A stretch of 64,000 nt of DNA. It comes from Limnanthes douglasii subsp. nivea. Its lineage: Eukaryota > Streptophyta > Magnoliopsida > Brassicales > Limnanthaceae. The stretch lies in the NCBI GenBank assembly GCA_036936605.1, contig JAUPFV010000002.1:333473215-333537214 (forward strand). The letters run 5' to 3'. The position numbers were made by a program, and so were the translations under genes. Below the pieces are notes generated by a model. The model had not been told where the DNA came from. It saw only the letters and a list, made by a program, of their open reading frames with translations, and searched no databases. This document shows positions 34,501 through 46,529 of the stretch, in pieces (position 1 is the stretch's first letter; the number at the start of each line of letters is the position of its first letter).

Positions 34501-35560
34501 AGTCAAGAGTAACATGTGATAAAATAAAAAAGAACATAGAATTGTAAAATTTAGAGTTTTGAAACCCCCAACTGATTAAAACATCCATGAGTTTAGAAAT
34601 CCAGGATCGTGAGGCTTGCTTGAGTCCTTAAAGAGCTTTGTGCATCTTGGATACATGTTGTCTCTTTATAGGGTCTTCAAACCCTTGAGGTTGTGACATG
34701 TAAACAACCTCTTGTAAATTACCATTCAGGAATGCGTTATTGATGTCTAACTGGGGTATGCCCTAGTTCTTAGATACAACAATGATCAAAATAAGTCTTA
34801 TTGTAGACGCTTTAATTACTGGGCTGAGAGTTTTCCCAAAATTAATTTTAGAGACTGATGTAATCCTTTGGCAACCACCTTGCCTTATATATTTTCAAAG
34901 AGCCATCAAATTCATATAGACTTATTCTAGAAATACATTTGTTGCCTACAATATTCATATTAGGAATCCAAGAGTCAAAAACCAAGTTTTATTAGACTTT
35001 AGAGCTTTAATTTCATCTTACATTGCTTTAGAACAGTTAGGATCATAAATGCCTTACTTAAAATTTGTTGAATGCTTAGTTAGATCCATGGTTGTGTCAA
35101 TAAGACCATTGTAAAGTAGGCTTGGAGATACCAGCCTTGGCCCATGTACTCATGGAGTGTGTGTTTGTTGAAGGAACTAGAGTATTAGTTGCATCCAGTA
35201 AGGTAGAATAGAGATTGGTAGATTTCTATGAGATAATTTGGCTAGCTAGAACATGATCTATGTGTAATTTGAGGTTACAACTTATGGCTTGTTTAGGAAT
35301 TAATGAATCTAATGACTTGGAATGAACTGTTCGACGACTGGAAACTGAGTTTGACATGATTATATGATGTGGTGCATGATTTTTTGGATATAAGAGATGA
35401 ATTAAGTAGGGTGTTCAGTGGGAGCACAAGGAGCATGTGAGAGTACTCTTTCAGTAGAAGCAAGGTATGTAGAACTCCATTTCATAACATTAGTTGTAGA
35501 TTGAGTGACACTAGGATACTTAAGAAAAGTAGTAAATCAATTTGAGTACGACATAAAGAC
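34501..35560 (-). pseudogene. Copia D: 5' half of reverse transcriptase
   Basis: Read on the minus strand at about 34760-34590: [37 protein letters not shown], ordered Ty1/copia RT blocks. Then FFFILSHVTLD runs up to the LTR of G at 34501. The catalytic YMDD half lies 9.6 kb away at 24867, so the element G insertion lies between the LKQ block and the YMDD block. The linker upstream is decayed. Confidence 0.85.
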
Positions 35561-36516
35561 TATTGACTCAGGTTTGTTGTGTTGAATAATTTATCAGCAC
35601 ATGGGAGTTCTTCCTCATTCAGGACATCATGTCTAGATATGATAAATTTCTTAGTGGGGATAACACATTTGTATCCCTTGTGTGTGGTAGAGTACCCTAA
35701 AAATATACACATAAGTGAATGAAAGCTGAATTTGTGATATTGGTAAGGTCTAATGCAAGGATAACAGGAATAATCAAACACTTTAAAGATAGAGTAGTCA
35801 AGTGTCATATGACACACTAACTCATAATGTGTCATGTTATCTATGACATGAATGGGTAGTCTATTTATGAGGTAGGTGGTTATGTTAAAAATATCTGATC
35901 ATTAAGGGAAAAGTAGTTGAGACTGAGCCAAAAGACTCAGGCCAGTCTCAACAATATCCATGTGTTTCTTCTTTGTCCTGCCATTTTGGGCAGAGGTGTG
36001 AGGACAAGATATTCTTAAGTCAATGCACATTTTGTAAGAATTTCAAACTAATTTGTCTCCTCCTACATCAGTTTGTAAGACTTTAATTTTTATTTCAAAC
36101 TAAGTTTCAACCAATATTTTAAACTCTAAGAAGATAGAGAAAACATCACATTTTTGTTTAAGGGGATACACCCAAGAAAATCTGTTAAAATTGTTTAAGA
36201 ATAGAATATAGTACTTGGAACTATTTAAGGTTTGTGTAGAATCTGGCGCCCACAAATCAGAATGGATAGGATTGAAGATATTTAATGCATGAGATGTAGA
36301 GAAAGTTAATCTATGGGATTTACTGAGTTGAAAAAAATCACAAAAAGTTGTTTTTATTAAAAGAAACATTACATTGATGTAGAGCCATAGAAGATTCCCT
36401 AATCGAAGATGCCACTTTTGAGATAAAATCTTAGAACTAGAACCTAATGATAATTCAGAATTGAGAGCCATAGAAGACTCATCCACAATCATGTCAATGC
36501 TATACAGACCCTTCAT
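35560..36516 (-). pseudogene. Copia D: GAG-pre-integrase and integrase
   Basis: Frame 36516-36100 reads QKWHLRLGNL, FFQLSKSHRLTFSTSHA, NPIHSDLWAPDS, YYILFLNNFNRFSWVYPLKQK. Frame 35835-35560 reads VFDYSCYPCIRPYQYHKFSF and CIFLGYSTTHKGYKC. These are the zinc-binding and core segments and the 'FLGYS..HKGYKC' C-terminal block of copia integrase. 35840-36100 is broken (PTPPHTSAQNG-like region). Confidence 0.88.
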
Positions 36517-37863
36517 AGTCTTCCATATTAGAAGAACCCTGTATTGTTCAGGATTAGTGGTAAGCTTGGAAACATAAAGTAAGTTTTTTTAAAATGGTAG
36601 GAACATGAAGTATATTGTTCAGGTTTAGTGGTTTATTACAACAACTGGGAATCCTAAAGTTAACAAAATCTTTAATCAAGTTTTTTGGCATTTCCAACCT
36701 AGACATGAAAAATTACCTCCATTATCCATTATCTGACTTAAGATGCTAGGAGTATGACTCACATGATGAGTGGATCATGAGTCTGCATACCATCCATTAA
36801 TATTGTTTGAGTATTGTCTCATAACATAAGCATCAAAATATGAACTCTGTTATTAAGAAGATAATGGTCCCAAGGCATTAAGATCATCTATAAGATAACA
36901 TGTTGGAGCAACATGGCCAAATTTACGACAGAGTTGGCATGTTGGTCTTCTTGTAGAGTATATTATGTCTCTCCAATTTTAAGTATAACTTCCTATTTCT
37001 TTGTTATTTTTGCTGAATCTGGCTCTATAACCATAGTCTTGTCCTTTAGATAGGTGTCATGTCCCTTAGAACCATGAGTGTTATTAGGTTATTATTTATC
37101 AATTTTGTTAATGTTGCTGTTTGTGGAGGCTAGATTAAGACTAGCTACAACTCCTTGTAGATTTGAGAGTTTATCCAATATACTCTCAAAGGTTTAAAAA
37201 GACGTTTGTAGACTTAACTAAGTCGGGTCTTTCATGTTAGCTAGACTCATGACCATATGAGTATAGCCTGAGTCTAGTCCAATACGTACCTGTGCGATTA
37301 GATCAACAATAGGTACATAAGATCCAAAAACGGATAGGTTATCAGTAATGGACTTTATTTTAGCTAGGTATTTATTAATGGGAGATGTACATTTCCTTCT
37401 CATATGAAATTCTCCTTCAAATTAGTAGATCCTATATATGATTTGTGAGTTATAGAGCTCTGTCAGATCATCCTAGAGTCTTTTTTAGACTCATACTCTA
37501 ATAGTTGTGCAGTTATTTTGGAGTAGTGTTAGTAAACAACCACCAAAGAAATAACTGGTCCTTAAAATGATTGTCTTCAAAGGAAAAAAATTATCTACTA
37601 GAGTGCCAGTTGATTTAGGTAGAACATTAGAAGGACGAGGAATACTACATGAAATATGGCCAAAAAGCCTATTTCCCTTTTATAACAGGGATGATCATGG
37701 CCTTCTATAGAAAGTAGTTTGTGTGGCATAGCTTGAGAATGTTATTAGTGTTGCTTACTTTCATTATTTATGCTTTTTTGTTTGTGAATGAATTAGGTAG
37801 AAAACAACCAGACACTGCGGTGTTTGAGGTCACAGATGGAGAATTGGAATTTACTATAGAGTT
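36517..37863 (-). pseudogene. Copia D: gag and protease
   Basis: Frame 37403-37218 reads INKYLAKIKSITDNLSVFGS and LIAQVRIGLDSGYTHMVMSL, the UBN2-type gag of this copia group. At 36898-36939 the minus strand reads CQLCRKFGHVAPTC, an intact CX2CX4HX4C knuckle. The protease region (about 36800-36600) shows WYADS-like remnants (MVCRLMIHSSCE-type decay) only. Related to the gag of fragment H at 42105-42404. Confidence 0.75.
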
Positions 37864-38345
37864 GCTTTGATGCCAAGTAAAATGCTTGAATGCAATGATA
37901 AAGTGAAAGCTTGAACAATATGCTAATAATAGAGATTGAGAAATTTTATGTCATTCTCAATATCAAAATTAGGTACAATCTTTTTTATAATTAGTAATAA
38001 GGAATACTCATTTTAATTGTTACTAAATCTTATCCTTTGTAACATTCTAATTCTCCGAGTCGCGTGTATGTGTGTGTGTTTGCCTTCTTTTTAATTACAT
38101 TTGGGCGCACAAGCAAAGAGTTGGACTCAAACAATAATGGAGTCCAAACTCAAGGACTGACCCGACTTATTCAGATAATAAGCTAAGCCTTAGATACTTA
38201 TGTTAGTCTTGTACTTCGAACACATGCTCTCTTCAACCCTTAACATTACTAGATCTTCACCTCTTTAACATATTAAGCCTTTCTTCCTCTTCACACTCTA
38301 AAATCCTAGCTTCATAATTTTTCTTTTCGATTCAATCAAGCAAAA
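37864..38345 (-). repeat. 5' LTR of copia D with primer site
   Basis: The minus strand has TGGCATCAAAGC at 37875-37864, a two-base variant of the tRNA-iMet primer site TGGTATCAGAGC. The LTR occupies about 37878-38345 and aligns with 23583-23932. Contains GTGTGTGTG at 38064-38072. The outer edge is estimated from where similarity ends. Confidence 0.7.
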
Positions 38346-38477
38346 ACAACTCTCTGTATATTTTTATATCACATACATCATGCATAAGGAGAACAACAAT
38401 TAATAGGATACAATAATTATAAATGGTTCCGGGTATAACTCAACTGGGGAAAAATTTGAATGATATGACAGTGGTAG
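38346..38477. other. Short spacer holding a repeated ~60-bp block
   Basis: 38365-38425 (contains CATCATGCATAAGGAGAA) matches 21705-21765 on the other side of the composite D insertion. Confidence 0.5.
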
Positions 38478-38776
38478 TGTTGGATATTTAAAATGAGAGA
38501 ATTTATGAGAGATTTTAGATTATACAAAGGTTAGATTTTTTTTCAAGATTTTGATCAGTTAGTATACTTCCAAAATATTAGGACATGATTGTGGAAGACC
38601 TCTCAAAATTTAAACCTTAAAATATTTTGGTTACATCTTGTTATATTTTAACTTAATTTAGTTATACATATTACATATTAAAAAATAGTTGGAAAAACAA
38701 ATATGATATTTTTTTATTGTTATGTTTTCAGTTTTTTAATATAAAAGTATGAAATCATAGACATTTTTTATTTTAT
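38478..38776 (+). repeat. 5' LTR of copia fragment E
   Basis: Starts TGTTGGATATTTAAAATG, is AT-rich, and is followed at 38778 by TGGTATTAGAGTTC, a mutated tRNA-iMet primer site. There is no 3' LTR in the window, so the call rests on the start, the primer site and the coding that follows. Confidence 0.6.
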
Positions 38777-38789
38777 ATGGTATTAGAGT

Positions 38790-39290
38790 TCTATTTGACT
38801 CGTGTATGATTTAATTGGAGGTTGCACAGTTATTTGCGCAGCAACCCACTTCAAGTTATTTGGTTTGATTTTTATTTTGTTTGGATTTCGTATGGCGTTT
38901 ATGTTTTGTTTGGATTTTGTTTGAAATTCGTTTTGTGTTTAGATTCTAATTGGATTTTGTTTGTTGTTTGGATTTTTTTTGGGGTTTTGGCACTTTAACG
39001 TTTTGGTGTTTTAACATTTGGTAGCTTTAAGTTTGGCGTCGAGGGATTTGAGATTTGACGATTTGGTGTTTGATGATCAAGGATTTGGTGACTGAGATTT
39101 GGTAATTAGGAATTTATATTGATATTTAAATTTTTACTCTCAATTAGTATTTCGATTTGGTTTTGTGCTGTTTGGATTAGTATTGGGATTTGGATTTGGT
39201 ATCTGTTAATTATTTGAGTTTATTTGATTACAGTTTTTTATTCTTATTGCAATTATTAAAATAGAATATCATGATAAGAATTTTTGCATG
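38790..39290 (+). other. GT-rich low-complexity stretch in fragment E
   Basis: Repeated TTTGGATTT and TTTTGTTTGGATTTTGTTTG units at 38870-39200. The gag of E would be expected here but is not readable, so it has been deleted or replaced. Confidence 0.5.
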
Positions 39291-41170
39291 TCTACATCCG
39301 CATACCACTTAGGTTCGACTTCGTCTTCCACTTCATTTATTGATTCATCCTTTTGAATTTTGGATTCTTGTGCGTCTCATTATATGTCACTGCACGTATC
39401 ACACTTTGTTTCGTTGTCTCCTATTTCACCAATATCTAGTTTTTCTACTAGTGTCACAACAATGTTGGTAGAAGGTGTTGGCTCTCTTGTTATCTCTCGT
39501 ATTTCACTCTCTGATGTTTACTACATTCCCAACCTTGTTTTGATCTTATTTTAGTTAGCTGATTGTATAAATCTTTCCATTGGACCTTTTTGCTAATCAT
39601 GTTTGTACTATACAAGATCAACATACTCAGATGGCGATTGTGACATATCTTAAAATAAGGAAACACTATGTTTTGGAAAAACTCAAAGTGACTCGTGCGG
39701 ATGTCTATGATATTGAAATTGGAAAAACAAACATGTTAGATATTGATGTATCTGGTATTGATTTGTCTTTGTTTTGTTTTGAGTCCTTTTTCATCTGAAT
39801 TTTATCTTTGGCATTCTCGTATATGATATATATTTGAGTCACGTATAAATTTTTAGTCTCTACATATGTTTGAGTAATTTGAATGCTTGTGGTATCTTTG
39901 ATTCTAATGGTATTAAATGATAATTGTTTTGGCCTTCTGGTTTCATAAAAGTGTCTCTTGTTTTGTTGTTCATTTTGATATTATCCACTTTGATCTTTTT
40001 GATCCGTTATTGTGTATATTTTATTAATGTTTATACCCGTTATACATGGTTTTATCTTATAAAATGAAAGTATAAGTTTCTCAAAATTTACAAAACATTT
40101 AGAGCATTTGTTAAGATTCAATATTATACGATGATAAAATGCTTCAGGTGTGACTTAGGGGTGAGTATACCTCCAAATATTTCACTCAGTTTCTTGGATC
40201 CGATAGTACCATACACCACTCATCTTGTACTAACACCTCTAAAAAAATGAGATTGCAGAAAATTAGCATCCTCACCTTGTTGAAACTATTAGCTTCTTTC
40301 TTTTATCTGCTGAAGTGCCAAATGTTTTTTAGGGATACGCACTTTTGGTTTATGTATATGTGATTAATCGAATTCTTAGTGCACATAATTTCGAGATGTC
40401 TCCATTTTAGATGTTTTATGGAATTCTTCAAGATTATTCCTCTTTATGAGTGTTTGGTTGTACGTGATTTGTCTTCCGTCCTCATATAAAAAAGACCAAG
40501 TTGTCACCTTAAATAACTGTGTGTTTTTCAGGGTTACTATATTAAATAAAAACATATCGTTGTTTTTATCCCACAAATCAGTAGTTATATTTATCTCGAC
40601 ATGTCATATTTTTCTAGTATATTTCATTTTATTCGATTACGACAAAATAACATGACATAACAAATAAATATCTTGAGGTTATTGATTTAACAATGAAAGT
40701 GATATAAATATTTTCATGATGTATCAATTATAGAGACATCTACACCAACACTACTTCACCTTCATCAATGCATGAGTTTACTTCTTCCTCTTGTGCAAGT
40801 ACATATTCTTCACCTCTTGAGAGACCTACTCGTATAAGTAAGTCTATCAAAGTACCATATTTTGTTTATTCTTCTTACGCAGATTCGTTTGTATCTTTTA
40901 TACCAAATATACTTGGTTTATATTAACCTAAGTCGCTTAAAGAAACTATTTCTTATCATTCGTCATAAAATGTTATACCCAAGAGCTTATTACTTTTTAT
41001 CAGACTCCTATATGGGACATGGTTAAACTTGCACCTGGTAAGCATATACTTGGTTTTTGTTAGGTTTTTAATATTAAAACAAAGTCTGATGGGTCCTTTT
41101 GGAGGTAAAAGGCTCTTCGTGTTGCAAAAGATAAGTGGTTGAGTTAGTTGTGTCTGAAAATTAGGTTTGC
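39290..41170 (+). pseudogene. Copia fragment E: protease, integrase and start of RT
   Basis: 39350-39554 reads ILDSCASHYMSLHVSHFVSL and SLSDVYYIPNLVLILF: protease, with DSCAS in place of the canonical DSGAS, which removes the active-site Gly. Later frames: 39580-39830 (GAG-pre-integrase), 40270-40450 (FLLSAEVPNVF, INRILSAHNFEMSPF, YGILQDYSSL) and up to 40620, integrase. 41015-41130 reads APGKHILGF and FNIKTKSDGSFWR, the first RT block. The element stops near 41170. Stops and frameshifts are frequent. Confidence 0.82.
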
Positions 41171-41740
41171 TATAGTGCATGTAGGATTTTTCACACTTTG
41201 AATAATGTTAAATTTATCTTGTATAATTGGGTGTTGATTTGTTTTACATTATAATCTTTATTTATTTCTTTTTCTTATACTCTATACTTATTTTTACAAG
41301 AGATAACTTCAAAAATAAGTTTGACAAACTTTACCAAACCTTCGGCTAAGGCTTCTTTAACTTTGAAGTTTACTGAATCTTACATATTATAATATTTCGA
41401 GCAATAACTATTTAACCTCCATTATTATTTTACCTCAACAAGTTAATTTTTCCTCTTATGTTCAACATAAATGTTTTTTTAACAAGTTTTCACACCTTAG
41501 AGAAGAAAGCAAAAAAAAGAAGAAATATGGCGTCGATAGATGTACAAGATAATAAGGCATAACTCAAGTTAGGAATAAAAGAGATATGGTTTATGTCGAG
41601 AAATGCACCAAGCTGAGAACTCACGACAACATAAGACTTAGTATCTAAAGAGCAACTAAATAACATATCTTATTATACATACACAAATATAGTTAATTAT
41701 CTCTTCATTTTAACTTGATATTAGAGGTTCCGTCTATTTC
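41171..41740 (+). other. Possible LTR of fragment H and its primer site
   Basis: TTGATATTAGAGGTTCC at 41718-41734 resembles a mutated TTGGTATCAGAGC primer site and directly precedes the gag start of H. The AT-rich DNA before it would then be an LTR, with an unknown left edge. No second copy is present. Confidence 0.35.
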
Positions 41741-43145
41741 TTCATGGCTAACAACGATAATGAATCTCCAACGTTGAGTGCTGGTTCAGTAAGTAATACT
41801 CAGGCACAAAAACGTGTAAATAAATTAACTGAACACTTTCAATTACATTAGGCTCGACATAAGAAACTATCTTCTATGGAAAATAATGGTTCCTCTAGTC
41901 ATTTGAGGTAATGATCTTGAAGGGTTCATCAATTGTGAAAAACGACTTAGTCCAAAGCTAACCACTTAAACCGGTGCAAACATAATAAAAAACCTAGAAT
42001 ATGAGATATGTGTAGTTAACGATAAGGTATTTCTAGGTTGGTTTTACATCAACATGAGCATTATAACAATTGTTCAGCTAATGTATGTGGAAACCTCTTA
42101 AGGGTTGTGGGATGCAACCAGAAGGCTCTCTGGATTGCACACCAGATCCTTGTTTACCTATTTGAAATTTATGTTCCGATGGTCAAAGAAATATACACAA
42201 ATTATAGAATATTATCTTAACAAAATGAAAAACATTGATGACGACCTCATTCTAACAGCTAGTATTATCTTTCTTGATGACCTAGTCGCTCACCTGTTGG
42301 CTGGTTTAGACTCAAACTACACACCAATAGTAGTCAGTCTAGTTGGGAAAGAGCTATTGAATTGTCTAGACAAATATACAACTCTATTAACCAATGAAAA
42401 CTAGTTAGATAGACTTAACAACATACAAAATGCAACACCAAAACTGAATCTAGCATCAACAAACTATGTTGCAAACAAACAACATGGAAGATCTCAAATC
42501 AATAAAAAAAATAGAGGAAAAAAAAGTAACAACTATAGAGGATAAAACATATGTTTTAAAGACGCTAGCATTTTTTTTCAAGTAACTATACAATCAGAGG
42601 CTTCATATGAGGGATATGAGAAATGTTCACTCCTAATAAGCTGACATGTCAAATATGTGGAAAGTATGTGCAACACGGGTTGTGCGTTACTTCAAGGATG
42701 ACCTTACCTATATAGGATATTCAGCAATGATCAGTCAAGGAATGATAGTAACCAATATGCTTACATGGCGATACAAGAATAGGGACATATAACATCATGG
42801 TATGGAGAGAGTGGTGCTAGTCACCATGTCAGTGGAAACCAAAATATAATGAACCAGAAGCTTGATTCTAATGTTAAACATTCTATCACTGTAGTTAGTG
42901 GTGAAAATTTATCTATATTACACACATAATAGTATAAACTTCATACCTATGTAAATAAATCTATCACGTTGAACATTATATTACATGTTTCTATAATCAC
43001 TAAAAACTTTTTATATGCTATTCAAATAACCACATAGAATCCTATATATATGGAATTTTATGAATATGGTTGTTTTGTGAAGGACATTGTAACATAAAAG
43101 GTTATACTCAAAGAGAAGGGTGAAAATAGCTTATACAATAATGAA
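41741..43145 (+). pseudogene. Copia fragment H: gag, protease and GAG-pre-integrase
   Basis: ATG at 41741 (MANNDNESPTLSAGS). Frame 42105-42404 holds the UBN2-type gag: WSKKYTQIIEYYLNKMKNID, LVAHLLAGLDSNYTPIVVSL, LDKYTTLLTNEN. 42790-42920 reads WYGESGASHHVSGN, a copia protease with ESGAS for DSGAS. 42960-43130 reads HVSIITKNFL, EYGCFVKDIVT and KEKGENSLYN (GAG-pre-integrase). It ends abruptly where an opposite-strand copia fragment begins. Confidence 0.8.
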
Positions 43146-44180
43146 GAACCAACAAGCCAACAATCTTCATATTCTGAGTTATAAGGTTTGATAAATGCCT
43201 CTTGTTGTCTCATGTAGATTTGTTCCTCTAATTCACCATGTAGAAATAAAGTTTTCATATCCAATTTCTTAAAGTCTAAGTCTTAGAGAACTACTATGGC
43301 CAATAAAACTGAAGTTGAAATGTGTTTCATCACTTTAGAAAACATTTCATTAATTTTAATTACTTCCATTTGAGTAAAACCCTTAGTGGCTAGTCTTGCT
43401 TGGATTCGAGGTGCCTCAACCCTCGGGTAACCTTGATTTTTCTTGAAAACTCGTTTGTATCATGCTAGGAAAATCAACAAGCTTTCACGTATTATATTTA
43501 CAAAGATATTAAATCACCCCCACAATATCAATCTTACGGATCTGATTTTGAACTTATTATAAGTTCCTTATAGCTATAGGGTTCCTGCATCTCAACTTCT
43601 TCTGGAACTAATAAAGCATATGCAACCATGTTTCCATACCATTTCAATGGTATCATCTTTATTCTTTCTTTACCCGATGTTATGTTATAAGGTTGTTGTT
43701 CTAGTTCAGACACATCATCATTACTATCATTCGATATTGACGATTTACCTCTTGATTATGGATTTACCTTAGAGAAATTAGAATTATTAGACCTACTAGG
43801 AACCAATTATACTTCAAGTTCACTTGTTTACTTAGAAACCGATCATGAATTGGCCATTTCCCCAACATCCTTATAAATGTCTAGCGCATAAAACTCATTA
43901 AAATTCATGTCCCTCTAGATGATAAAACTTGGAGACTTAATAGAATATCCAAGAAATATAAACCTATTTTACCTTGGCTTAATTCTACCCCCTCCCCACG
44001 TGAACGTGTACAGGAAAACTAAACACCACCAATTATTCATAATCAATCAACGATCCAAATCAAATATTAAAAGGAATCTTACAATTAATAATTGTTAATG
44101 AAGACTGTTTCACCAAGTAACAAGCCGTATTAATACCTTCAACCCAAAATTTATATCTCGTACCAGAATGCGAGAGCATG
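43146..44180 (-). pseudogene. Copia fragment F: reverse transcriptase start
   Basis: The minus-strand frame 43264-43146 reads MDMKTLFLHGELEEQIYMRQ and EAFIKPYNSEYEDCW, the copia RT block before YGLKQ. Upstream 43300-44000 carries faint RT and linker traces (ATKGFTQME-like) with many stops. The element is cut off at about 43146. Confidence 0.75.
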
Positions 44181-45900
44181 CTTTATGCCTTGTCACAAAG
44201 CGTTTATTCATTCTTTATACGACACCATTCTGTCATGGTATTCAAGAACAAGTATGATGACACACTATTCCCTCAAAATCGCAGAACTCGTTGAACTCAC
44301 GACTAAAAATTCTAACCCATTATTAGTCATGAAACGCCTAATTTTTTTCCTTTCTACTTCTCGATCATCGTCTTCTATTTGATAAGGGTTAAATATGCCT
44401 CATCTTTGTTTTTTAGAGAATAAACCCACAACAACCTTGAATAAACATCGATAAAATCATGAAATATGTGGCTCCATTCTTCTATGAAGTTTTGTTTGGG
44501 CCCCAAAAGTCTGAGTAAATGGAATCCACTGTCCTTTTAGTCTTTATTATAGCCAACCTGGTGGATTTTACTCTATTTTGATTTCGAAACACACAATTTT
44601 CATTAAATCCAAGTAATTATGATTTATACCCATTTAAAAAATATTTCTTTCCTAAAACACCCAATCCTCTTTCACTTATGTGACCGAGGCTCCAATGCCA
44701 TAACTGATTCTGATCATGCCAAATTTGGTTGTTATTCCTTGATTATACTAATTCAATATTGTCAATAACAACACTCCTTGGAGAATATAAAACTGTTTTT
44801 GCAAAATTTCTTTCATACACACCATTGAGCCATTTGTCACCTTGATTATATCATCGTACGTATGATACTTATAAACCCGAGATTCTAGCATCCCAAAAAA
44901 TATGAAGTTCTTTTTCAAATCAGGAACATACCAACACATCATGATTCTGAAAACACCATTGAATATCATGATCCTAAAGTTACCAATCCTGCCAACATAA
45001 AATGATGATTGTTCTCCAAATAAATTGTGCTTTGCATTAGTTTTTACGTATCAAACCACTGCTTGAACTTGAGTTATATGTGGTATGTAGCCCCAATATC
45101 GAGTACTCATTAGTTTTTACCTATAGTCTGAACTCATAGATAATATCTCTTACGCACCTTTATTGTCACTATCATTATAATCATACACACTTTCACCAAG
45201 GTTTACATCAATTTTCTCTTGATTTCCCATCTTACCTTCTAGTTTCGAATAATTCATTGAGTAATGATATGCTCACCCGCATTCAAAACAGTTTGAATTC
45301 TTGGCTGTTGACTTGGATGACCTTCGATTATTCTTTTTTGAATTCACCTTCTTTCTAGATCTTATCATGGTTATAAGACATTCTTCTTCACCATATAGTT
45401 GTTAAACTCTTTTGATTTCAACGTCCCTTTGAAATTTGTTATAGATAGCTTGTCATTACCATACATGATGGTATCTTAGAAATTCATAGAGAAATTTGAT
45501 AACAATATCAAAACAAACAAGTTTTGATTCTCATATCACTTTTGATCTCCAAATAAGCAAAATGTTATCAAGATGTTTTGTCATGGACATACATTCTTTC
45601 AATATGAAATCATACAAACGCTTCTTCAAGTATGAGCGGTTCACAACTTATTTTTATGAGTAAAATCCTCCAAAATTCTTCCATGCGTAGGCATTAATCA
45701 TAGTCTTATACATTTATTAAAATCCAACATAGAATATTTTCTTAAAGATTATTTTCTCCTTATTTTGATTATCTGCCTGTAACACTCTTTGGTGGTCGAA
45801 ACAAAACGTTTGGATAAAGCATGTTAACACAATAAGCAAAACTGCGCAAAAAGAATGGGGATGCTCTTCATATCCTCAATTACTCTTCCATCGTATCTGA
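44181..45900 (-). pseudogene. Copia fragment F: gag, protease and integrase start
   Basis: The minus strand reads CFECGxAYHYSMN near 45295-45260, a zinc knuckle whose last Cys is replaced. Then ATYHITQVQAV-like protease remnants at about 45110-45050. Frame 44969-44748 reads MIFNGVFRIMMCWYVPDLKK, FIFFGMLESRVYKYHTYDDI and NGSMVCMKEIL (protease end and GAG-pre-integrase, 'VRYVPDLKKNLISLG' in intact elements). 44700-44190 holds integrase remnants (FLTSNGLEFLVVSS-like). Belongs to a SIRE/Tork-type copia group by these motifs. Confidence 0.75.
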
Positions 45901-46087
45901 TCACTTAGTTTGGGCGACATTGTAAGATTAGCACCAGCAACAAGGCTTATAAAAAGGGTACGGGTTCACATAATCTTTTCCATTGATATAACATGGTCTA
46001 GTTAAACTCACTAGAGAGAATTGACGAAGTTTTAATTCTAAAATTTTTAATTTGAAAATAACGTAAAGTAATTTAGTGAGTCATAAT
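45901..46087. other. Short spacer before element B
   Basis: Decayed DNA between fragment F and the 5' LTR of B. Nothing further is recognised. Confidence 0.4.
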
Positions 46088-46457
46088 TGATGAGTTCAGA
46101 TATTTGAGTTATTGTGCCTTGACTAAATCCGAAGGGAAATTCGGACCAAACCACTATAATAAAATTCCTAACAACACAAAAATGTATTAAATGTTGGCTA
46201 AGCTAGTTCATAGTCACTTCAAACCAGATTACTAATGGGTCCTTAAACTTGACCCGAATTCACGACCCGACCCAATAAGCCCATGGGTCAGTAATTAAGT
46301 ATAAATACCCCAACCATTTATATTTAATGAGGATAATCAAAATTTATTACTAGTATACAACTTAATTATCTCTCTACTCACCACTCTAAACATTAAATTC
46401 CACAAAACATCCAAAACACCTTACAAAATTATGCTCAGACAGAAATAAATCACACGA
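46088..46457 (+). repeat. 5' LTR of Ty3/gypsy element B and primer site
   Basis: 370 bp beginning TGATGAGTTCAGATATTTG and ending CACACGA (family end CACATCA). TATA-like AAGTATAAATACCCC lies at about 46298. The primer site TGGCGACCACAATGGGAGC starts at 46462. Matches copy A 3' LTR and both LTRs of G. Confidence 0.9.
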
Positions 46458-46529
46458 AATTGGCGACCACAATGGGAGCACGACGGTGTCTGAATTTTAC
46501 ATTCAAAACCAGCAAACAAAGTAGTTCGG

